Origin: Bacillota bacterium
GTDB lineage: Bacteria > Bacillota > Clostridia > Tissierellales > Sporanaerobacteraceae
Direction: 5' to 3'
NCBI GenBank assembly: GCA_029779375.1
Contig: JAKPAR010000111.1
Span: forward strand, 1-6,250
DNA: 6,250 nucleotides
The position numbers and the translations under genes were made by a program. Below the pieces are notes generated by a model that searched no databases, was not told the DNA's origin, and saw only the letters and a list, made by a program, of their open reading frames with translations. Of the stretch, positions 1 to 5,902 are shown piece after piece. Every line of letters begins with the position of its first letter. The first letter of the stretch is position 1.

Positions 1-470
1 AGTCCCAATAACCCACCACCTATAATAGTAATAGTTTGGCAATTTGAAAAATAGTCTTGAATGTATCTTAAATCTTTAAGGGTTCTAAGTGCAAGAACTC
101 CATTTTTATATTTTCCAGCTATTGGTGGTATAAAGGGCCTGCTCCCCATAGCTAATAACAATTTATTGTACTGAATTTCACTTCCATCATCTATTTTTAT
201 CTTATTTCCTTCTGTATCAATTTCTTCAACTATTTTATTCACTATAACATTTATATTTTTATCTTTGTACCATTTTTCTTTATTCACCAAAAGTTCTTCA
301 TCTTGAAAATCCTTGCTTAAGTATTCTGTAAGTTTAACCCTATAATAAGTAAGATAGGGTTCACTGGAAACCATAGTTATGGAACCGGTTTCATCATTTT
401 TCCTTATCTCTCTTGCAGCAGCTAAACCTGCAATTCCATTCCCAATAATAAGATATTCACACTTATCCAT
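1..470 (-). CDS. FAD-dependent NAD(P)H oxidoreductase, N-terminal part (partial)
   Basis: Only the first 156 codons are in the window; the gene continues past base 1. The start is ATG at 470-468, with AGGAGG at 483-478, seven bases upstream. The protein opens with an FAD-binding Rossmann motif (YLIIGNGIAGLAAA, about residues 6-19). It has the conserved SEPYLTYYR segment near residue 36, the LLLAMGSRP motif that contacts FAD (about 105-113), and the beginning of a second, NAD(P)H-binding Rossmann motif (IIGGGLLGL) at the cut edge. This is the layout of the pyridine nucleotide-disulphide oxidoreductase superfamily. The segment around residues 36-70 resembles, from memory, clostridial NADH:rubredoxin oxidoreductase and the N-terminal domain of NirB. 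The electron acceptor cannot be decided without the C-terminus. Such enzymes are cytoplasmic and in anaerobes often serve oxygen or peroxide detoxification. It lies 120 bp beyond potD, behind a hairpin, and is probably a separate transcript. Confidence 0.85.
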   Translation of the reverse strand, partial: MDKCEYLIIGNGIAGLAAAREIRKNDETGSITMVSSEPYLTYYRVKLTEYLSKDFQDEELLVNKEKWYKDKNINVIVNKIVEEIDTEGNKIKIDDGSEIQYNKLLLAMGSRPFIPPIAGKYKNGVLALRTLKDLRYIQDYFSNCQTITIIGGGLLG

Positions 471-487
471 CGTAAAACCTCCTAAAA

Positions 488-511
488 TAATATAATACTA
501 GTATTTTATTA
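488..511. promoter_or_regulatory. 24-bp near-perfect palindrome, candidate operator of the oxidoreductase
   Basis: The two halves around the centre (499/500) are fully complementary except for one symmetric T-T mismatch at 493/506; the inner 12 bases, AATACTAGTATT, are a perfect palindrome. It sits 5 bp upstream of the oxidoreductase ribosome site. It also overlaps the only plausible -10 sequences for that gene (TATTAT at 497-492 or TATATT at 494-489); no good -35 is visible. A repressor bound here would cover the promoter. It does not match the Rex, Fur or PerR consensus as I remember them. The local sequence is very AT-rich, so the symmetry is suggestive rather than proof. Confidence 0.4.
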
Positions 512-538
512 CCCTTAATTTTTATTACCCTTAATTTT
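504..538. repeat. 16-bp tandem direct repeat (2.2 copies) upstream of the oxidoreductase
   Basis: TATTACCCTTAATTTT occurs at 507-522 and again, without any change, at 523-538; the three T's at 504-506 continue the same period. On the minus strand the unit reads AAAATTAAGGGTAATA. It falls between the potD terminator and the oxidoreductase palindrome, where the promoter should be. A 16-bp period is about one and a half helical turns, so two bound proteins would lie on opposite faces of the DNA. It may be an activator site or simply a local duplication. Confidence 0.6.
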
Positions 539-545
539 CTGCATT

Positions 546-591
546 ACACAAAATACTCTTGCATGTATTCATATGCAAGAGTATTTTGTGT
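546..591 (-). terminator. Perfect 19-bp inverted repeat, terminator of the pot operon
   Basis: Bases 546-564 pair with 573-591 without a mismatch, leaving an 8-nt loop. On the minus strand an A-rich left arm (ACACAAAA) leads into the core ATACTCTTGCAT, and the matching right arm ends in TTTTGTGT, which can serve as the U-rich tail. The last base of the potD stop codon is the first base of the stem. There is no separate T-run after the stem, so termination efficiency is uncertain. By symmetry it could act on both strands. Confidence 0.7.
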
Positions 592-1634
592 TATTGAGCA
601 AGAATTTCTGTCCAAATTCTAGAATATTCTTTTGTAAACTCACCAAGATCATTAAATATTTCACAGTTCTTTAAACTCTCAGCCTTAGGGTATGCTACAT
701 CATTGTTTTTCATTTCTTCAGAAAGCAATTTAAATGTTTCTTTATTGGGAGTTGAATATCCAATGTATTCAGTATTTTTTAATGCAATATCTGGTCTACA
801 CATGAAATTTATAAAAAGTTCTGCTTCTTTTTTGTGCTTGCTAGTACTTGGTATAACCATATTATCAAACCACAGATTTGAACCTTCTTTAGGAACTACA
901 TAATCCAAATTTTCATTTTCACCCATCATATATACTGCATCTCCAGACCAAACTACTCCAATATCTGCTTCTTCACCTATCATCAAATCCTTTACTTCAT
1001 CCCCAACATAAGCATATACAAGTGGTTTTTGCTTTATAAGTTCCTCTTTCGCTTTTTCTAACTCATCTTTATCTGTTGAATTCATAGAATATCCCAATCT
1101 CTTTAGCGAAATAGCAATAGAATCTCTTTGGCTATTTAACATTAAAATCTGGCCACTGTATTTTTCATTCCAAAGAGCATCCCAACTATCTATTTTATCA
1201 GTAACTGCATTTTTATTGTATATAATCCCCAATGTTCCCCACATATAAGGAACTGAGTATTCATTATCTGGATCAAAATCTAAATTCTTAAATTTTTCAT
1301 CTATGTTTTTATAGTTAGGAATGTTGTTCATATCTAATTTAAGTAGCATATCTTCTTTTATCATTTTCTCAATGATATAATCAGAAGGAAACAATACATC
1401 GTAGCTATTGCCACCAGATTTAACTTTTACATACATATCTTCATTGGTATCAAAAGTACTATAATTTACCTTTATACCGTATTCTTTTTCAAATTCCTCA
1501 ATAACTTCTGGAGCTATATAATCTCCCCAATTGTAAACATTCAATGTATCCGTATCTTTCTTGCACCCTGTAAAAACAGTTCCAATGATTGCAATTAATA
1601 ATATTAATAAAACATATTTTATACTTCTTTTCAT
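591..1634 (-). CDS. potD: Spermidine/putrescine ABC transporter, substrate-binding lipoprotein
   Basis: This extracytoplasmic polyamine-binding protein (347 aa) captures spermidine or putrescine and delivers it to PotB/PotC. Residues 1-24 are a lipoprotein signal: Lys/Arg start, hydrophobic stretch and lipobox FTGC, with Cys24 as the lipidation site. The mature protein begins LNVYNWGDYI and keeps PotD family marks: S84/Y86 in FPSDY, PYMWGTLG at about 129-136, W229, W255/D257 in LWFDN, and Y293. Aligned from memory with E. coli PotD, several ligand contacts differ: Thr35 to Gly37, Asp168 to Ser168, Glu171 to Asp171 and Gln327 to Phe327. Polyamine preference may therefore differ from the model protein. 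The start ATG overlaps the potC stop as ATGA, with AGAGGTGAT inside the potC end seven bases upstream. It is the last gene of the operon. Confidence 0.95.
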   Translation of the reverse strand: MKRSIKYVLLILLIAIIGTVFTGCKKDTDTLNVYNWGDYIAPEVIEEFEKEYGIKVNYSTFDTNEDMYVKVKSGGNSYDVLFPSDYIIEKMIKEDMLLKLDMNNIPNYKNIDEKFKNLDFDPDNEYSVPYMWGTLGIIYNKNAVTDKIDSWDALWNEKYSGQILMLNSQRDSIAISLKRLGYSMNSTDKDELEKAKEELIKQKPLVYAYVGDEVKDLMIGEEADIGVVWSGDAVYMMGENENLDYVVPKEGSNLWFDNMVIPSTSKHKKEAELFINFMCRPDIALKNTEYIGYSTPNKETFKLLSEEMKNNDVAYPKAESLKNCEIFNDLGEFTKEYSRIWTEILAQ

Positions 1635-2422
1635 GCAATATCACCTCTTTTTTCCAAGTCTTTTGTAGTTCTTTTGTTTATAATTAAAAGCAAAACAAGT
1701 ACTGTCAAAAACATAAGGGACGACAACGCATTGATTTCAGGTTTGATTCCTCTTCTAGCCATAGAATATACTGTTATGCTTAAATTTGTAACCCCAGAAC
1801 CTGTGTTGAAAAAACTTATTACAAAATCATCAATAGATAATGTAAAAGCCATAAGAGCTCCTGTGACTATTCCAGGCATTATTTCAGGAATAATAACTTT
1901 CCTCAATGCATAAAAAGGAGTTGCACCTAAATCCATTGCAGCTTCTGCAAGATGTCTATTTAGCTGCTTCAATTTAGGAAGTACTGATAGTATGACATAA
2001 GGTATACAAAATGTAATATGAGATAGTAGCATTGATAAAAATCCCAATTGTATATTCATAAATCTATATAAAGTCATAAGTGACACAGCCGTAACTATAT
2101 CTGGATTTAGCACTGGCAAGTAGTTTATATTTAAAGCTACCTTTTTACTTAAATAATTCATATTATATATACCTATAGCTGCAAAAGTTCCTATTATAGT
2201 TGAAATAATTGCTGAAAGCACAGCTATGATTATAGTATAATATAGTGCTTTCATTATTTCCTCATTTTTGAAAAGTTCTATATACCATTTCAATGTAAAA
2301 CCATTCCAAGAACCTCTAGACTTCGAATTGTTAAAGGAAAATACAATCAATACTACAATGGGAGCATATAAAAATATGAATATAAGTATAGTATAAATTT
2401 TTTTCAAAAATTTACTCACCAC
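1631..2422 (-). CDS. potC: Spermidine/putrescine ABC transporter permease PotC
   Basis: Inner-membrane channel subunit, 263 aa, pairing with PotB. Hydrophobic segments lie at about residues 10-31, 61-86, 97-119, 127-149, 183-205 and 233-249, which gives the six helices of this family. The cytoplasmic EAA loop that docks on PotA is clear at about 160-180 (EAAMDLGA, then IIPEIMPG). The nearby FTLSIDDFVISFF segment (193-205) is typical of PotC-type permeases. Two adjacent GTG codons can serve as start: 2422-2420, six bases after AGGAGG (2434-2429), or 2419-2417, nine bases after it. The second would form a GTGA overlap with the potB stop (2418-2416). No ATG lies near the ribosome site. The 3' end overlaps potD by four bases. 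Confidence 0.95.
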   Translation of the reverse strand: MVSKFLKKIYTILIFIFLYAPIVVLIVFSFNNSKSRGSWNGFTLKWYIELFKNEEIMKALYYTIIIAVLSAIISTIIGTFAAIGIYNMNYLSKKVALNINYLPVLNPDIVTAVSLMTLYRFMNIQLGFLSMLLSHITFCIPYVILSVLPKLKQLNRHLAEAAMDLGATPFYALRKVIIPEIMPGIVTGALMAFTLSIDDFVISFFNTGSGVTNLSITVYSMARRGIKPEINALSSLMFLTVLVLLLIINKRTTKDLEKRGDIA

Positions 2423-3252
2423 AAGCCCCCTCCTTCTTTTTCTTTGTCAAATTTTGATGTAATAGCCATACCTATTAAAATAAAGGCCATCATAATTATT
2501 GATATGGCAGAACCAAAATGCCAATCTCCTGTCCACAAGAATTGTTGTTCAATTAAGTTGCCAATAAGCATATATTGGCCTCCACCTAAGAGTCTAGATA
2601 TGACAAATGTACTTAGTGCTGGCATAAACACCATAGTAAATCCTGAAACAACTCCAGGTAAGCTTAGTGGAAATATAATCTTTAAAAACACTTTTACCTT
2701 GTTGGCCCCCAAATCTTCTGCAGCCTCTATTAGACTTCTATCCATTTTTATGAGTACAGAATATATGGGAAGTACCATAAAGGGCAAAAAATTATACACC
2801 ATTCCAAGAAGTACAGCATTGTCATTGTAAATAAAATTTAATGGTGTAAATCCCAATTTTTTAATAAGAAAATTTAAAACTCCATTTTTCCCAAGCAAAG
2901 TCATCCAAGCATAAGTTCTCAACAAAAAATTCATCCACATTGGAACTACAAATAAAAGAATCATGACATTTCGTTTTTTGATATTTTCTCTTGAAATAAT
3001 CATAGCCATAGGATATCCCAACAATAGGCATATTATAGTAGACTTTAATGCCAAATTTACAGACTTTCCCAATACTTTTAAGTAAAGTGGATCAAAAAAT
3101 CTTTGAAAGTTTTCAATAGAAAATTGAAAATCTCCATTTAAACGAATATCTCCTGTAGTAAAGCTAAAAATAAATACCAATATTAAAGGTACTATTATAA
3201 ATAATATCATCCAAAAAATATAAGGATAAGAAAGCCATTTTAACTGTTTCAA
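2416..3252 (-). CDS. potB: Spermidine/putrescine ABC transporter permease PotB
   Basis: Inner-membrane channel subunit, 278 aa, partner of PotC. Hydrophobic segments are at about residues 11-31, 69-88, 97-118, 146-168, 196-218 and 247-266. The EAA loop is at about 176-200 (EAAEDLGA, then IIFPLSLPG). [18 protein letters not shown] (104-121) is a strong PotB-type signature. The start is TTG at 3252-3250, overlapping the potA stop as TTGA; an AAGGTGAT ribosome site ends about eight bases upstream, inside the potA 3' end. The next possible start, Met15, would cut into the first helix, so the TTG is preferred. The protein ends in a short Lys/Glu/Gly-rich tail before a TGA shared with the potC start region. 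Confidence 0.95.
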   Translation of the reverse strand: MKQLKWLSYPYIFWMILFIIVPLILVFIFSFTTGDIRLNGDFQFSIENFQRFFDPLYLKVLGKSVNLALKSTIICLLLGYPMAMIISRENIKKRNVMILLFVVPMWMNFLLRTYAWMTLLGKNGVLNFLIKKLGFTPLNFIYNDNAVLLGMVYNFLPFMVLPIYSVLIKMDRSLIEAAEDLGANKVKVFLKIIFPLSLPGVVSGFTMVFMPALSTFVISRLLGGGQYMLIGNLIEQQFLWTGDWHFGSAISIIMMAFILIGMAITSKFDKEKEGGGLW

Positions 3253-4298
3253 TTTTCTATCACCTTCTTCATAATGTGTATATTGTCAGGAATAACTGTC
3301 AAACCAATTTCTGTATCTACTGGCTTCATAATAGTACTATGAACTTTCCACTGAAACTCTTTACTTTCTACAAGCATTTCATAATGAACACCTTTAAATG
3401 TTATAGATGTAACTCTTCCTTTAATCATCCCATCTTTTGCATCTACTATGTTTAAATCTTCAGGTCTTATGACTACTTGAACTTCTTCATCTCTTTCAAA
3501 TCCACTATCTACGCAATCAAATACCTTTCCTGCAAATTCAACTACATAGTCCTCATGCATTATTCCATCAATGATATTACTTTCACCAATAAACCTAGCT
3601 ACAAAAGCATTTTTAGGCTCATTGTATATATCAACTGGTGTGCCTATTTGCTGTATTTCCCCTTTATCCATAACAACTATTGTATCTGACATGGTTAAAG
3701 CTTCCTCTTGATCGTGTGTTACATATATAAAAGTAATTCCTACTCTTTTTTGCATATTCTTGAGTTCTAATTGCATTTCTTTTCTAAGCTTTAAATCCAA
3801 TGCCCCAAGCGGCTCATCTAGTAGTAACACTTTTGGTTCATTTACAAGTGCTCTTGCTATGGCAACTCTTTGTTGTTGTCCCCCACTTAAAGATTCTATA
3901 GACCTATTTTCAAATCCTTCAAGGTTAACCATTTTAAGCATATTTATTACTTTATTTTTTATTTCATCTTTAGGCAATTTTTTTATTTTCAAACCAAAAG
4001 CTACATTTTCAAATACATTCATATGAGGAAAAAGTGCATATTTCTGAAAAACAGTATTTATTTGTCTTTCGTAGGGAGGCACATTTATGATGTCTTTTCC
4101 TTCAAATATCAATTCTCCACTTGTAGGTCGTTCAAAACCACCAATAATTCGTAGCGTAGTAGTTTTGCCACATCCACTAGGACCAAGCAATGTCAAAAAT
4201 TCATTTTTTCTGATATAAAAATTTATATTCTTCAAAACTTCCACGCCATCGTATTCTTTATAAATATTTTTTAAGTCAATTATTAAATTTTTCTCCAA
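3249..4298 (-). CDS. potA: Spermidine/putrescine ABC transporter ATP-binding protein
   Basis: Cytoplasmic ATPase that drives polyamine import, 349 aa from the chosen start. It has Walker [10 protein letters not shown] (about 39-47), a Q-loop Gln at 85 in [10 protein letters not shown], signature LSGGQQQR (137-144), Walker B VLLLDEP (157-163), D-loop GALD (165-168) and switch His195 in VTHDQEEA. The C-terminal TOBE-like domain (about 240-349) has FIGESN and VIRPEDL, as in PotA and relatives. All catalytic residues are present. The start is TTG at 4298-4296, seven bases after a G-run ribosome site (4311-4306); this gives MEKNLIIDL, as expected for the family. An ATG at 4313 and a TTG at 4352 are in frame upstream, but neither has a ribosome site, and the latter would overlap the regulator gene. 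It overlaps potB by four bases. Confidence 0.93.
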   Translation of the reverse strand: MEKNLIIDLKNIYKEYDGVEVLKNINFYIRKNEFLTLLGPSGCGKTTTLRIIGGFERPTSGELIFEGKDIINVPPYERQINTVFQKYALFPHMNVFENVAFGLKIKKLPKDEIKNKVINMLKMVNLEGFENRSIESLSGGQQQRVAIARALVNEPKVLLLDEPLGALDLKLRKEMQLELKNMQKRVGITFIYVTHDQEEALTMSDTIVVMDKGEIQQIGTPVDIYNEPKNAFVARFIGESNIIDGIMHEDYVVEFAGKVFDCVDSGFERDEEVQVVIRPEDLNIVDAKDGMIKGRVTSITFKGVHYEMLVESKEFQWKVHSTIMKPVDTEIGLTVIPDNIHIMKKVIEN

Positions 4299-4304
4299 TG
4301 ATGA

Positions 4305-4311
4305 TCCCCCC
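4305..4311 (-). promoter_or_regulatory. Ribosome-binding site deciding the potA start
   Basis: On the minus strand the sequence GGGGGGATCATCATTG places a purine-rich G-run about seven bases before TTG at 4298-4296. The first G of the run belongs to the ATG at 4313-4311, so that ATG cannot use this site. Initiation at the TTG is therefore more likely. Confidence 0.6.
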
Positions 4312-4324
4312 ATAAAAATATTCT

Positions 4325-4864
4325 TTAAAAATTTGGTGGTGTACTCACCCAAATAATTCTAGCTACAGATTTCCCTGCATTTCTTATATAGTGATTTGCA
4401 TTTGCTTTAAAATAAAAACTTTCACCTTTTCTTGCTTTATATTCTTCATTTCCAATATGAACAAATATACTGCCAGATATTACATATCCAAATTCTTCTC
4501 CTTCATGTGGAGAATCTTCTTTAGATCTTCCTTCTGGCTCCAATTCAAGAAGTATTGGTTCCATTAAATTCTTCTGTGCATTGGGAATTATCCATTTTAA
4601 ATTGTATTTATACTCCTCATTTTCTGTTTCAAAAGCATCTTCTTTTGTAAAAACTACTTTTTCTTCTTCTATATCATTGAAAAAATCTTTTAAATTAGTT
4701 CCAAGTCCCTCGAGAATATCTACTAGTGTAGCTATAGAAGGAGAAGTTAAATCCCTTTCAACCTGTGAAATAAATCCTTTAGTCAATTCACATCTCTCAG
4801 CTAGCTCTTCTTGAGTAAGGGAATTTCTGATCCTTAATTGCTTAATTTTTTCACCAATTTTCAC
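4325..4864 (-). CDS. XRE-family HTH transcriptional regulator with cupin sensor domain (PuuR-like)
   Basis: DNA-binding regulator of 179 aa. Residues 6-62 form an HTH_3 domain ([20 protein letters not shown], then [10 protein letters not shown]). Residues 104-179 form a cupin_2 domain: [14 protein letters not shown] carries motif 1, and NHYIRN carries motif 2. Candidate ligand residues are His120, Glu124 and His158; the first His of the classical HxH pair is Ser118. This architecture matches E. coli PuuR, which represses putrescine utilisation genes and is released by putrescine; a polyamine-responsive role is inferred from this and from the pot genes behind it. The start is GTG at 4864, six bases after AGGAGG. 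An in-frame ATG at 4891 would add nine residues but has no ribosome site. Being first in the operon, it probably controls its own synthesis. Its stop lies 26 bp before potA. Confidence 0.9.
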   Translation of the reverse strand: MKIGEKIKQLRIRNSLTQEELAERCELTKGFISQVERDLTSPSIATLVDILEGLGTNLKDFFNDIEEEKVVFTKEDAFETENEEYKYNLKWIIPNAQKNLMEPILLELEPEGRSKEDSPHEGEEFGYVISGSIFVHIGNEEYKARKGESFYFKANANHYIRNAGKSVARIIWVSTPPNF

Positions 4865-4870
4865 GGATAT

Positions 4871-4876
4871 CCTCCT
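4871..4876 (-). promoter_or_regulatory. AGGAGG ribosome site of the XRE-cupin regulator
   Basis: A perfect AGGAGG lies six bases upstream of GTG at 4864-4862. It falls within the reading frame of a longer form beginning at ATG 4891 and so argues for the shorter protein. Confidence 0.8.
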
Positions 4877-4895
4877 AACAGTGCTTATCATATAT

Positions 4896-4922
4896 TAAAC
4901 TATTTGTTTATAATTACTAAAC
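4896..4922. promoter_or_regulatory. TAAAC/GTTTA half-sites in the pot leader, candidate operator
   Basis: Plus-strand TAAAC (4896-4900), GTTTA (4906-4910) and TAAAC (4918-4922) give two overlapping inverted repeats. The first is TAAAC-5-GTTTA; the second extends to TGTTTA-7-TAAACA (4905-4923). Centres are 10 and 12 bp apart, about one helical turn. They lie roughly 12-38 bases downstream of the predicted start point, a good place for repression by the XRE-cupin regulator. As RNA, the middle element could pair with either neighbour, but the stems would be weak. Confidence 0.4.
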
Positions 4923-4940
4923 ATCCCAATCGACTAATCT

Positions 4941-4970
4941 ATTATAATCAAAATTATAGTTAAAAGTCAA
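4941..4970 (-). promoter_or_regulatory. Sigma-A-type promoter of the regulator-potABCD operon
   Basis: On the minus strand the -35 is TTGACT (4970-4965), the spacer is 18 bp, and the -10 is a consensus TATAAT (4946-4941). Transcription should begin near 4934, giving a leader of about 70 nt. I see no other comparable promoter between the five genes, so they probably share this one. Confidence 0.85.
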
Positions 4971-4974
4971 TATC

Positions 4975-4989
4975 TTTTTTTGTTTTTTT
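4975..4989 (-). promoter_or_regulatory. Paired A-tracts upstream of the pot promoter (UP-element-like)
   Basis: On the minus strand two runs of seven A (4989-4983 and 4981-4975), separated by one C, end four bases before the -35. Such tracts can contact the RNA polymerase alpha subunits or bend the DNA. This would reinforce an already good promoter. Confidence 0.45.
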
Positions 4990-5074
4990 CAACCTATTCT
5001 ATCCCTTTTAATTACAAGCTTAAAGAACATAAGATATTTTCTCTTGTTTAATATATAAATCTTTTTACTTAATA

Positions 5075-5104
5075 AAAAAAACTAGTTTCTCAACTAGTTT
5101 TTTT
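5075..5104 (-). terminator. Intrinsic terminator of the metal-transport operon
   Basis: A 13-bp stem (5075-5087 with 5092-5104) has a 4-nt loop and, on the minus strand, the right arm ends in seven T's. The left arm on that strand starts with seven A's, so the structure is symmetrical and could also work for plus-strand transcripts. It encodes the last residues of the permease, and the stop codon sits in the loop. It separates the metal transporter from the pot promoter about 100 bp further on. Confidence 0.88.
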
Positions 5105-5890
5105 GCGATTTATAAATATTACAATCAAAAGTATTGACAATGCTGTTAAAACAATAGTTCCTCCCGGAGCTAAATCAAAATAAAAAGAAAGTATAAGCCC
5201 CACAAATACTGATAGTATTCCAAACAAATTAGAATATAGAAGAGCTTGTTTAAAGCTTTTTGATATTATCAAACTTGTTGCTACAGGCAAAATCATAAGA
5301 GAAGAAATGAGTAAAACTCCCACTATTCTCATAGATATGCCAATAGTTAATGCTACAAGTATAGCAAAATATATATTTATAAACTTTACAGGTACTCCAG
5401 CTAGCTTTGCACTTTCTTCATCGAAAGATACATAAAACAGCCCCTTATAAAGAGTCAGTATAGAAATTATTATAAATGCTCCAAGTATAGATACAACCAA
5501 TATGTCCTTTTCAGTAACCAATGCTAAACTCCCAAAGAGATAAGCAAATATACCTGAAGTATTCCCAAAGCTTATGAGTATTGATGCAAGCCCAATACCT
5601 GCTGACAGCACTATAGAAAGAGAAAGCTCTTCATATTCTGAATATTCGTTTCTTAACTTTTCAATTCCTAAAGCTCCAGCAATAGAAAATATAATTGCTC
5701 CATATACAGGATAAATGCCCATAAGCATTCCAAAAGCTGCCCCAGCCAAAGCTACATGAGACAGTGCATCTCCTATGACAGAGGCTCGCCTTAAAACGAG
5801 AAATAGCCCAATAGTAGGGGCTATAATTGCAATAATTGTACCCATTATAAATGATCTCTGCATAAAACTATAAGAAAATATATCCATCAT
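5090..5890 (-). CDS. znuB: Metal ABC transporter permease (ZnuB/ABC-3 family)
   Basis: Multi-helix membrane channel for a divalent metal (zinc, manganese or iron), 266 aa from the chosen start. Family marks are GDALSHVALAG (about 40-50), FDEESAKLAGVP (156-167), LLISSLMILPVATSLI (193-208) and APGGTIVL (241-248). Hydrophobic stretches cover most of the length and fit seven to nine helices. The start is ATG at 5890, six bases after AGGGTG, where the site also contains the znuC stop codon. An ATG at 5911 would add seven residues and overlap znuC by 11 bp without a ribosome site; ATG 5887 is also possible. The last codons (KKTS) lie in the terminator stem. The metal cannot be told from the permease alone. 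No binding-protein gene follows, so it must be upstream of the window or elsewhere. Confidence 0.92.
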   Translation of the reverse strand: MMDIFSYSFMQRSFIMGTIIAIIAPTIGLFLVLRRASVIGDALSHVALAGAAFGMLMGIYPVYGAIIFSIAGALGIEKLRNEYSEYEELSLSIVLSAGIGLASILISFGNTSGIFAYLFGSLALVTEKDILVVSILGAFIIISILTLYKGLFYVSFDEESAKLAGVPVKFINIYFAILVALTIGISMRIVGVLLISSLMILPVATSLIISKSFKQALLYSNLFGILSVFVGLILSFYFDLAPGGTIVLTALSILLIVIFINRKKTS

Positions 5891-5894
5891 ATTC

Positions 5895-5902
5895 ATCACC
5901 CT
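5895..5902 (-). promoter_or_regulatory. Ribosome-binding site deciding the znuB start
   Basis: AGGGTGAT on the minus strand overlaps the TAG stop of the ATPase gene (5903-5901). The distance to ATG 5890 is normal, whereas ATG 5911 lies upstream of the site and ATG 5896 overlaps it. The overlap with the stop suggests that translation of the two genes is linked. Confidence 0.65.

Noticed and set aside
703..903. Plus-strand open frame opposite potD, and similar ones at 1674-1913, 2444-2830, 3477-3689, 3760-4026 and 4581-4814
   Set aside because: All lie wholly antisense within strongly recognised genes, their products resemble no family I know, and they are explained by the low stop frequency opposite AT-rich coding sequence.
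1673..1686. TTTGTTTATAATTA inside potC, identical to 4903-4916 in the pot leader
   Set aside because: A 14-base match made almost only of A and T is expected by chance at this composition, and the potC copy is ordinary coding sequence for the C-terminal tail.
4865..4891. ATG at 4891 as start of the XRE-cupin regulator
   Set aside because: There is no ribosome site before it, the perfect AGGAGG lies downstream of it, and the extra nine residues do not belong to the HTH domain.
4865..4934. Riboswitch in the pot leader
   Set aside because: At about 70 nt and very AT-rich, it shows no recognisable aptamer core or terminator/antiterminator pair; the short repeats are better explained as protein-binding sites.
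5020..5051. Possible hairpin between the metal-operon terminator and the pot promoter
   Set aside because: TTAAA and TTTAA can pair at the ends, but the interior needs several gaps and has few G-C pairs; it lies outside both predicted transcripts.
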